From the NCBI GenBank assembly GCA_030628905.1, contig DAOVQB010000013.1:1-47094 (forward strand): 47,094 nucleotides of DNA, read 5' to 3'. Made by a program: the position numbers and the translations under genes. Under the pieces are notes generated by a model. The model searched no databases. It was not told the origin of the DNA and saw nothing but the letters and a program-made list of their open reading frames with translations. The stretch is from DAOVQB01 sp023128935. GTDB lineage: Bacteria > Eisenbacteria > RBG-16-71-46 > CAIMUX01 > WJJG01. Each line of letters opens with the position of its first letter. Positions within the stretch are counted from its first letter, which is position 1. Below, in pieces: positions 40,777 through 47,094 of this stretch.

Positions 40777-41430
40777 TCAGCCTCCAAATGCACCGTGCAC
40801 CAGGGGACGCGCCCAATCATTGACAAGAAAAGTCAATCTCCCAATCAGCAATGAGACACGCCCCATCACTGTGTAACCGAAACTCGCGCCGAAGGAAATC
40901 ATCAGGAAATAAATCCCGATCCGTGCAGTTGGTTTCAGCACACCCTTGTGGGGACTGGAGAAGAAAAAGTAGATCAAAACCGTAACCACTCCGATGATGA
41001 CAACCAGATTGCAGAGCGTGGGCCACAATCCAACGTTGAGGGGCAACATGGTTCCCTTCGCCTGCGGCAGGATCTCGCCCTGAAGTCGCTGGAGCAAGTT
41101 TACTCCAATGTAGTACCCGATATAGACCGCCAAGGACCAATTCGAGACCCAGGCGAGCTTCGGTATATAGCGTAGGTAGAGGATAACGCCCAGCAGGAAG
41201 GGAACGATGAGCGACCACTGTTCCCCGAAGTTGCCGAATAGGGGACGGAAGAGATTCGGCTCGAGCGTATTGATCTTGGCCAGACCTATATAGTACCCGA
41301 AAGAGACACCCACAAACACGCTCTCGGCAAATCGATAGAGGATGTTATCCTTGTACAAGAAGCTGAAAGCGCACAGGGTCAAGAAGGCCGCAACCCATTC
41401 ACCAATACCTGGAAGCTGCAGCTCCATCAA
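40777..41430 (-). CDS. Polytopic membrane protein of unknown function (about six TM segments)
   Basis: A 217-residue integral membrane protein. Hydrophobic spans appear near residues 11-27, 36-52, 70-90, 95-115, 130-155 and 170-195. I know no family. Its ATG overlaps the previous gene's stop by four bases, so it is coupled with the 285-residue membrane protein. Last membrane gene of the M29/DUF6754-like cassette. Confidence 0.75.
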   Translation of the reverse strand: MMELQLPGIGEWVAAFLTLCAFSFLYKDNILYRFAESVFVGVSFGYYIGLAKINTLEPNLFRPLFGNFGEQWSLIVPFLLGVILYLRYIPKLAWVSNWSLAVYIGYYIGVNLLQRLQGEILPQAKGTMLPLNVGLWPTLCNLVVIIGVVTVLIYFFFSSPHKGVLKPTARIGIYFLMISFGASFGYTVMGRVSLLIGRLTFLVNDWARPLVHGAFGG

Positions 41431-42284
41431 TTCGCCCCCCTTGTCATTCGTTTCGTCACAATGAACATCACGTTGCCAAAGAGAATGAAGAAGATGATGA
41501 CCAAGTGGACGACCGACTGAACATCCATGCCCATGGTCGCCGATCGCGATAAGCCTTTGAGGTCAGGATAGGCCCTGGCCACGAGTTCCTCGTACTCCGA
41601 TCCGCCCTTCATACCACCCAGCACGCCGATGGCCTGCTTGGCCTCCATGAAGGCGTAGTACTTCGGCGCCGACACCGCCGTTGTTCCTAGGGCCACGTCA
41701 ATGCCGAACTGGGCATTGACCAGGTTGATCCACCACTCCCCGATGATGCTGGTGGCCAATGAGATGGCCAGTTCCAGGTCATCATAGCTGCGGATTCCCT
41801 CAAGGACAGGGATCTCGGAGTATGGCACCCCGTTGGCATCGCAGGGGAAGACCGACTCGATCCTATCACCCATGGCCTTCATGGGTGCCGGGGCACCATC
41901 CTTATATCCCAGATTGACATAGTCGATACCGTTCCGCGCCTTCAGGTCTGTATCCAGCTGCATGAACCTCGCGATGGCCATCTCCACTCCGCCAAGCGGA
42001 AAGAGCGAAACCCCAATGACCTTGATGCCCTTCTTGGCACAATGGCGCAGGATCGAGTTAGCCATGGGATCGAGTTCCGGACCGTCCGATGGTCCATAGT
42101 CGAAGGAAAGCATGATGGCGTCACCCGGTTTCATCGCTTCTACGCGGTCAAAGACCGCCTTTACCGGGGGGGATATCTGCACGGCCAGCCCGATCGGCCA
42201 TATGATCGGAATGAGCGCCCCCACGAATACAACGACAAAAATGATCCTCCGGTCGATGAGAAGCAGCTTGTGCGCCCAATTCAT
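41427..42284 (-). CDS. Membrane protein of unknown function with large outside or cytoplasmic domain
   Basis: A 285-residue protein with one hydrophobic segment near each end (about 13-33 and 256-277) and a soluble middle domain of about 220 residues. The middle contains PGDAIMLSFDYGPSDGPELDPM, IKVIGVSLFPLGGVEMA and GIDYVNLGYKDGAP, a pattern of alternating strands and helices that suggests an alpha/beta (Rossmann-like) domain. No catalytic signature seen. It is coupled to the next gene and lies 64 bases after the 212-residue membrane protein gene, in the same direction. Confidence 0.75.
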   Translation of the reverse strand: MNWAHKLLLIDRRIIFVVVFVGALIPIIWPIGLAVQISPPVKAVFDRVEAMKPGDAIMLSFDYGPSDGPELDPMANSILRHCAKKGIKVIGVSLFPLGGVEMAIARFMQLDTDLKARNGIDYVNLGYKDGAPAPMKAMGDRIESVFPCDANGVPYSEIPVLEGIRSYDDLELAISLATSIIGEWWINLVNAQFGIDVALGTTAVSAPKYYAFMEAKQAIGVLGGMKGGSEYEELVARAYPDLKGLSRSATMGMDVQSVVHLVIIFFILFGNVMFIVTKRMTRGAN

Positions 42285-42348
42285 GCATCACCCCGCATGG
42301 CAGCATCTTCCAGCCACGGTTTCTCCCTGGGTAGGGACTTGCCCGGTC

Positions 42349-42987
42349 CTAACTCTTCCCCAAGTAGGGTCGCTCGATCCCCACCATCACTCGAATAGAC
42401 ATCGAGGCCGCACCCAGCGCAGCCCCTATGATGATCCCTCGTTGAGCCGCCGCATTTGGGAACCGCATGATCCACTCTGCCAGGTCCGGCACTACCGGAT
42501 GAATCAAGGCCCCAAACGGAATCCGGCCAAACATGATAATCAGTGCCCCGATGAGCAGCAGTGACGCTTCCATGTTCTTTACGCGGAACGCGCGGTACGA
42601 AGCAGACGCCACATAGAACGCCAGGAGCGAGAACATGGTGGCTTGCATCGGCGCGTATATGAATTGGAAAATCCATGTAAACGGATAGAGCGTCCCGTTC
42701 TCCCGCTCTCCCTGGGCCCCGAATAATCCACACGACGCCATGATTGCGAATGAAACCAGGATGATGACGCTGAAGATCCAGCCCTTCTGACGACGCCGCA
42801 CTTTGTGAAGGTTCACTTGAACCATGCTCACAATGCCCAGCAAGAAAGCGAAGCTAGCGATGATCACCATCCACTCATCGAGCTTGCGGTTGAACCACTC
42901 GTTGATCCAGGCATTCGGGAAAAAGAACGCAATAACAGGAAGAAAGCTTGCAGTGATGGCAAGCATTATCGGAACCTGCCTCTTCAT
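42349..42987 (-). CDS. Polytopic membrane protein of unknown function (about six TM segments)
   Basis: A 212-residue integral membrane protein with spans near 8-25, 39-59, 69-90, 108-132, 141-162 and 183-203 and a short basic start (MKRQ). A family is not recognised. AAGGGGAAG upstream supports ATG 42987. Same strand as the neighbouring membrane genes; 160 bases follow the DUF6754-like gene and contain the hairpin at 43075-43109. Confidence 0.75.
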   Translation of the reverse strand: MKRQVPIMLAITASFLPVIAFFFPNAWINEWFNRKLDEWMVIIASFAFLLGIVSMVQVNLHKVRRRQKGWIFSVIILVSFAIMASCGLFGAQGERENGTLYPFTWIFQFIYAPMQATMFSLLAFYVASASYRAFRVKNMEASLLLIGALIIMFGRIPFGALIHPVVPDLAEWIMRFPNAAAQRGIIIGAALGAASMSIRVMVGIERPYLGKS

Positions 42988-43074
42988 GGACTTCCCCTTT
43001 GTGACCTTCTCAAGGCCCCCGAGAACCTCACAAGATCCCGCCGCATTTCAAGGGCTGTGAAACCGGGTCGTTGC

Positions 43075-43109
43075 ACGCCTGGTGAGGTTGGCTGCTCAAA
43101 GCCAGGCGT
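43075..43109 (-). promoter_or_regulatory. Eight-base-pair hairpin between membrane genes
   Basis: ACGCCTGG (43075-43082) pairs with CCAGGCGT (43102-43109); the 19-base loop contains a nested GGCT/AGCC pair. It lies downstream of the DUF6754-like gene and may tune the ratio of the downstream membrane proteins. Not followed by a T-run. Confidence 0.45.
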
Positions 43110-43147
43110 AGGCATTCCGGCACGATATGCCACCCGAGAGCCCCTCG

Positions 43148-44422
43148 CTACAACGCCGTGAACCAGTTCACAAAACCGTCCGCTCCCACTGTCGCCATGA
43201 CCACACCGATGACGATGGCGGCCAGGATGGCTATCTTCATGGCATCCTGCCCCTTGATCGACCCCAGGATGAGCGGGTCCTTTGACAGGTAAGCACTCGC
43301 GGCAAACAGCTCCTCACCCAGCATGGTGTAGTCGCAGGCTGCAACGAAGAATGGCAGCTGGGTCACCTGCGCCGTGCCGGCAATCTGGATGGCGCCGATG
43401 CTCTGTCCCGTTTCCGAAAGCAGGAGCGACTCGGCCGCGAACCACCCCAGCAGAAAGATCGCCGCGGGCTTGTCGCGAACCATGATGCCACTGACCGACC
43501 CCGCATACGCGAACTGATCCTGCGTAATGTAACGGACCATGTCCTCGTGGAACGCCTCGGGGGCTCCGGCTTCCATATAGGATTGCTTGACGATCTCACG
43601 GGCCGAAGCCATCGTCAGTGGATCGGCGTTAGGGACCTCTAATTGGGTCCCGTACTGCGCTGTCAGTTTGGCGACGTAGCCCAGGATACCGAGCGCCGCG
43701 AGCGTCTGAGGCTCGCTGACACTGACAATCCCCGGCACAAAGAGGATCTTGCGGCCCATCTCCGTGGCGCGTCCAACGGCCTCTTTGATCTGGTCGAGGC
43801 CTGAAATCCTGCGGATGAAGAGCTTCGCACCCCGCCTGGCGGCCATGATGTAGGCAATGACCAGACCGCCCATCATCAGGACCGCTACCAGCGCATTGAC
43901 GCGTTGGGTTCGAAACAGATTGCCCTTGGGAGAAGCAGCCATGGAGACTTCACTGTAGACCATCCCCCCAGTGGCGGGCTGAAGCCCAATTCGGTAGACA
44001 TAGGACTCACGGGAATCGAGCTCTATATCCTGGAATCGCCCCGCGCTGATCGTCGTCCTTCCGGCCTCCAGGAAATCGACGGCGCCCTCTGTTTTGCGTT
44101 CGATAAAGATCTGCGGATCGTCTTCCAGGACGACGCCAGTAGGCAGGGTCAACACGGCGGGATCGGTACTCCAGCTCAAGATGAGTGAGCTGCCGTCATC
44201 GGATGGTCTATCCTGCACCGCGAGGTCAAGCCGGAAGTCCCGGGGTGCGGCAATCACCTCAGACACAACCGCCCCCGCAAGAAGGAGGGCGCCGGCCAAA
44301 ATCGCACATGCCAAGGAGAGGTTTAAGCGCATCGTACAAGCACGAACGATGCCAGCCGTGTTGCCGCCCGAACCCCTCCCACCTGGACAAACCACGCCGG
44401 ATGAAATGCTGTTTGCACTCAT
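43148..44422 (-). CDS. DUF6754-like membrane protein
   Basis: A 424-residue protein. An N-terminal hydrophobic segment (about 35-55) is followed by a fibronectin-III-like region (about 60-150), a transmembrane span (about 170-192) and a 220-residue domain ending with a last span (about 400-420). The domain reads IRRISGLDQIKEAVGRATEMGRKILFVPGI..., QLEVPNADPLTMASAREIVKQSY, DQFAYAGSVSGIMV, PAAIFLLGWFAAESLLLSETG, AIQIAGTAQVTQLPFFVAACDYTMLGEELFAASAYLSKDP and LGSIKGQDAMK, which resembles DUF6754 as I know it from Chloroflexi and others. Function unknown. ATG 44422 has GGGGAG ten bases upstream; ATG 44332 is an alternative with a shorter n-region. It starts 16 bases after the M29 gene. Confidence 0.75.
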   Translation of the reverse strand: MSANSISSGVVCPGGRGSGGNTAGIVRACTMRLNLSLACAILAGALLLAGAVVSEVIAAPRDFRLDLAVQDRPSDDGSSLILSWSTDPAVLTLPTGVVLEDDPQIFIERKTEGAVDFLEAGRTTISAGRFQDIELDSRESYVYRIGLQPATGGMVYSEVSMAASPKGNLFRTQRVNALVAVLMMGGLVIAYIMAARRGAKLFIRRISGLDQIKEAVGRATEMGRKILFVPGIVSVSEPQTLAALGILGYVAKLTAQYGTQLEVPNADPLTMASAREIVKQSYMEAGAPEAFHEDMVRYITQDQFAYAGSVSGIMVRDKPAAIFLLGWFAAESLLLSETGQSIGAIQIAGTAQVTQLPFFVAACDYTMLGEELFAASAYLSKDPLILGSIKGQDAMKIAILAAIVIGVVMATVGADGFVNWFTAL

Positions 44423-44438
44423 GCCATTCAAACTCCCC

Positions 44439-45557
44439 TCACCTCAGATTCTCCGGGTTCAGCCCCTGCAGCGACTTCGGGATAAATCTGCCATTCCTGC
44501 GGATCAGCTTGCCGTCGAGCCAGATCTCACCGCCGCCTTTCTTGGGGGTCTGGATCTGTACCAGATCCCAGTGAAGCGAGGACTTGTTGCCGTTGTCGCA
44601 CTCATCGTAGGCATTTCCGAGGGCCATGTGAAAGGAACCGGCGATCTTCTCATCGAACAGGATGTCCAGCATCGGCTTGGTAATAAAGGGGTTGAAGCCG
44701 AATGCAAATTCCCCTACGTAGCGGGCCCCCTTGTCTCGATCCAGAATCTCATTGAGCTTCTTCGTGTTGGCTCCGGACTTGGCCTCGACGACCCGGCCCT
44801 TGCTGAAGACAAGGTCGATATCTTCAAATACAACACCTTCCAGCAGCGATCCCGCGTTAAACCGAACCTTTCCTTCAATGCTCTCCCGAACCGGGGCTGT
44901 GAAGCACTCTCCGTCGGGGATGTTCAGCTTGCCGGCGCACTTGATGCTTGTGAGACCCTTGATGGAGAACTCAAGATCTGTCCCCGGCGCCATGATCTGC
45001 ACGTGGTCAGTTCTGTCCATGAGGCGTTTGAGAGGATTCATGGCCCGCGACATTTTCCCATAGTCCATAGTGCAAACGTCGTAGTAGAAATCCTCGAACG
45101 CGCTCAGCGGCATCTTGGCGCTCTGAGCCATCGCATAGTTGGGGTAGCGCAGCACGACCCAGCGCGTGTTGGGTACACGCACCTTGAGGTGAACCGGGAT
45201 CCCATAATGCTTCGCGAACCATGCGGTCTTCTTAGAAGGAACATCAGAGAGCTCTGCGATATTGGGCGTGGCCCGGACTCCGATGTAGCAGTCCATATCC
45301 TTCATCTGATAGAGGGGGTACTTTGCCTGTGCCTTGATCTGCTCTTCATTGGCATGTGTGAGCAGAGCACGCTGCGTCGTGTCATGCCGGAATTGATGAA
45401 AGACGAACGCTCCCTTCTTCGTGGCGATCCGAATGATCTCTGCGATCAGATCCAAGGAGTCGAAACCGTTGGCCTCCACGAGGAGCCTATCGTCCTTCTT
45501 GATGGCGCAGGAGTAGTTGACGAGTATATTCGCTAGCTCAGTCGTGCGTTGGTCCAC
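44439..45557 (-). CDS. M29-family (thermophilic) aminopeptidase
   Basis: A 372-residue metallopeptidase of the AmpS/AmpT type that removes N-terminal residues from peptides in the cytosol. The N-terminal ELANILVNYS and KKDDRLLVEA match the family start. Metal-site blocks are present: VGEFAFGFNP (Glu), FDEKIAGSFHMALGNAYDE (His, Glu) and SSLHWDLVQ (His, Asp). GTG 45557 has AAGGGG five bases upstream and is the usual family start point; ATG 45584 would add nine residues. It heads the membrane-protein cassette, so it may be co-transcribed with it. Confidence 0.9.
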   Translation of the reverse strand: MDQRTTELANILVNYSCAIKKDDRLLVEANGFDSLDLIAEIIRIATKKGAFVFHQFRHDTTQRALLTHANEEQIKAQAKYPLYQMKDMDCYIGVRATPNIAELSDVPSKKTAWFAKHYGIPVHLKVRVPNTRWVVLRYPNYAMAQSAKMPLSAFEDFYYDVCTMDYGKMSRAMNPLKRLMDRTDHVQIMAPGTDLEFSIKGLTSIKCAGKLNIPDGECFTAPVRESIEGKVRFNAGSLLEGVVFEDIDLVFSKGRVVEAKSGANTKKLNEILDRDKGARYVGEFAFGFNPFITKPMLDILFDEKIAGSFHMALGNAYDECDNGNKSSLHWDLVQIQTPKKGGGEIWLDGKLIRRNGRFIPKSLQGLNPENLR

Positions 45558-45759
45558 GCTTGCCCCTTTCTCTGTTCGGCGCATTTCAGCGCATGCGCTT
45601 CCGCGGCTCGCAGGCCCCCACGAATACCGCGCCGCCTGGCATGCGATCTTGCGTAGTTCGAAGCCAGCAGTGTAGCTGGTCCCCAGGGCAGGTGCAAGCA
45701 GCTTGGAACCGGTGCCGCTTTCATCCTGACACACAAGACTTGGCGTTGCCCCGAGGCTT

Positions 45760-45933
45760 CCGCCTTAGGGCTCGCACAAGAATAACTTCCCATTTGCGCC
45801 GGTCCCGAACGCCGGGGACTTCGTTGCGGCTCCTCGGAGTAGTCCCGGCTACGCCTTCGTCGCCGCGCCTCGTCCGCGACGGTGCGGTCCTCGCCGTAAA
45901 TGGGAAGTTATTCTTGCGCGAACCCTTAGCCGG
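45760..45933. mobile_element. MITE-like element with 36-bp imperfect inverted repeats
   Basis: Left arm 45760-45795 (ending CAAGAATAACTTCCCATTT) and right arm 45898-45933 are inverted complements at 32 of 36 positions, with the inner 19 bases perfect. The 102-base GC-rich core holds further small stems, for example CGTCGC (45858-45863) with GCGACG (45876-45881). It lacks an open frame. Its right arm contains the TAA stop of mscS. No target duplication is obvious. It could be a non-autonomous transposon, a REP-like repeat or a structured RNA. Confidence 0.65.
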
Positions 45934-46816
45934 ATGCAGGCATTTGCACCACCCGCAAGGGATCTGGCTTGCCTTCGGCATCCTTGCCCCAGTAGAGCGT
46001 CTGGTGCGGGAACGGGATCTCGATCCCTGCCTTATCAAACGCCTTCTTGATCCGGCGATTGAATTCCCGGCCCGCCGACCACTGCATGAGCGGCTTGGTC
46101 TTGATCCTCGCCCTCACGATGACTGCAGAATCATCAAAGCGCTCGACCCCGAGCAATTCCAGCGGCTCTGTGATGCTCTCGCTCCAGGACTCTTCCGCAC
46201 GCATCTCATCAATGACGCGTTTCATAACCGCCATGACCTCATCGAGGTCCTCCTTATATGCAACCCCCATATCGATCACATAGAAAGAGAACTCCTTGGT
46301 CATGTTGGCCACTCTTCCGATGGAGCCGTTGGGAAAATAGTGAACGGTGCCGGAGAGGTCCCGCAAACGGATGTGCCGCAGATTGACAGCCTCTACCAGG
46401 CCCCCTTGACCGTCCAGGGAGACCACGTCGCCCACACGCACCTGATCCTCCAATAGGATGAAGAACCCGCTGATTACGTCGCGTACGAGATTCTGGGCCC
46501 CGAAACCGATTGCCAGGCCACCGATCCCTACCGCGGCGAGCAACGGCCCGAGCGCTACGCCCAGTTGCGACAGGACGATCAACCCGCTCGTGACATAGAG
46601 CGCGAACAAACCGATGCCGCGCACGACATCAGATAGGGTGTCTATGCGGATGGCCGAGTCGCGGGTTGCCTGGCGGGTCTTCAGTTGCTCTTGGAATTTG
46701 CGAATCCCGGCCCCCAGGATCCACCTCCCCGCCCAGGTCAGGATGAGAACGAGCGCGATACGCAGACCGGTCGTCAATAGCCAGAGTCGGATTGCTTCCC
46801 AGCTGATTTGCGTCAT
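45926..46816 (-). CDS. mscS: Small-conductance mechanosensitive channel (MscS family)
   Basis: A 296-residue inner-membrane channel that opens on membrane tension during osmotic down-shock. Three hydrophobic spans lie at about 10-33, 66-88 and 90-120; the last is the pore helix VGIGGLAIGFGAQNLVRDVISG with the typical Gly/Ala pattern. The C-terminal beta domain contains FILLEDQVRVGDVV, HYFPNGSIGRVANMT and the final mixed region. Length is near that of E. coli MscS (286). GGAGGT seven bases before the ATG supports the start. The TAA stop and the last codon lie in the inverted-repeat element, so the original 3' end may have been altered. Confidence 0.94.
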   Translation of the reverse strand: MTQISWEAIRLWLLTTGLRIALVLILTWAGRWILGAGIRKFQEQLKTRQATRDSAIRIDTLSDVVRGIGLFALYVTSGLIVLSQLGVALGPLLAAVGIGGLAIGFGAQNLVRDVISGFFILLEDQVRVGDVVSLDGQGGLVEAVNLRHIRLRDLSGTVHYFPNGSIGRVANMTKEFSFYVIDMGVAYKEDLDEVMAVMKRVIDEMRAEESWSESITEPLELLGVERFDDSAVIVRARIKTKPLMQWSAGREFNRRIKKAFDKAGIEIPFPHQTLYWGKDAEGKPDPLRVVQMPASG

Positions 46817-47094
46817 CTTCTACACCTCCCATTCATTTGCGTTGGGGATACCGCAGGCGGCGATCCAATCCCATCAATGGTGCTTGTCTGCTGCGCGCAG
46901 CGCAGGCACGGTGGCGGTATGATGAGGACAGCCCACGGTGCTGTCACTCGCCAGCCGGGATTGTGCTTTCATTCCCGGCCGTGACTCAAGCATTCAGGTG
47001 CCCGCGAACACGTGAGATGTAGACGCCTATGTCTTGCTATCACACAAAGGTGTGGACATTGGACTCCCTTGCCGGCCGGACAGGTAGGGAACCG
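46817..47094. other. Window end upstream of mscS
   Basis: 278 bases with no credible gene. It must contain the mscS promoter, but I see no convincing -35/-10 pair. Confidence 0.4.

Noticed and set aside
44094..45536. A 480-codon open frame on the plus strand across the M29 and DUF6754-like genes
   Set aside because: It runs antisense to two genes with clear motifs; it is an artefact of codon bias.
45560..46456. A 298-codon open frame on the plus strand covering the inverted-repeat element and part of mscS
   Set aside because: It crosses the element and the antisense strand of mscS, so it is a shadow.

Overview
The window reads as a chromosomal segment of a GC-rich, diderm, probably anaerobic or facultative bacterium. 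Outer-membrane life is shown by a TonB-dependent receptor, lipoprotein signal peptides and lspA. A one-chain pyruvate:ferredoxin oxidoreductase points to low-oxygen metabolism. A FlgD-like/Por-type C-terminal secretion domain, FG-GAP repeats, CHAT-TPR and zinc-finger/TPR proteins and many secreted proteins of unknown role suggest an uncultured FCB-related lineage (for example Eisenbacteria or Krumholzibacteriota). The lineage is inference; no rRNA or marker gene decides it.

Layout. (1) 137-6347, plus strand: a tight housekeeping operon of divIVA-like gene, purine nucleoside phosphorylase, lspA, rluD-type pseudouridine synthase, STAS anti-anti-sigma factor, RsbW-like kinase, ruvX and mltG, then a small membrane protein and tRNA-Val(TAC). 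(2) 6495-9883: three exported proteins. One has a dockerin-like end behind a clear sigma70-type promoter. Two carry cysteine-rich modules and a shared C-terminal motif W-x2-I-K-x-[LM]-[YF]-R. (3) 10399-15802: pyruvate:ferredoxin oxidoreductase, then an FG-GAP protein with a Por-type C-terminal domain. (4) 15951-21211: a CHAT-TPR lipoprotein divergent from a sigma factor and a zinc-finger/TPR anti-sigma candidate. (5) 21399-26361, minus: a third protein with the W-IK-R tail, an alpha-glucan phosphorylase and a membrane-anchored SGNH-fold protein that has lost its catalytic residues. (6) 26494-28995, plus: a divergent MttB-type methyltransferase homologue and an orphan DNA methyltransferase. (7) 28992-35354, minus: a YfiR-like protein, a CHASE8 hybrid histidine kinase and a TonB receptor joined by 1-4 base overlaps, then a LivJ-type binding lipoprotein. 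(8) 35556-38687: a TAG-interrupted reading frame, a sulfatase-superfamily protein and an aldehyde dehydrogenase. (9) 38810-46816, minus: a pilin-like protein, a 5-formyltetrahydrofolate cyclo-ligase-like protein, four membrane proteins of unknown role downstream of an M29 aminopeptidase, a 174-bp inverted-repeat element and an MscS channel.

How parts may work together. The STAS and RsbW-like pair forms a partner-switch module, although no target sigma factor or PP2C phosphatase is nearby. The CHAT/sigma/anti-sigma group looks like a separate regulatory unit. YfiR, CHASE8 kinase and TonB receptor look like a three-gene envelope-sensing unit in which the usual diguanylate cyclase output of YfiN is replaced by a hybrid kinase. 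The most original observations are the shared W-IK-R C-terminal tail, the M29/DUF6754-like membrane cassette, the inverted-repeat element that supplies the stop codon of mscS, and three apparently degenerate enzyme or phosphorelay domains.
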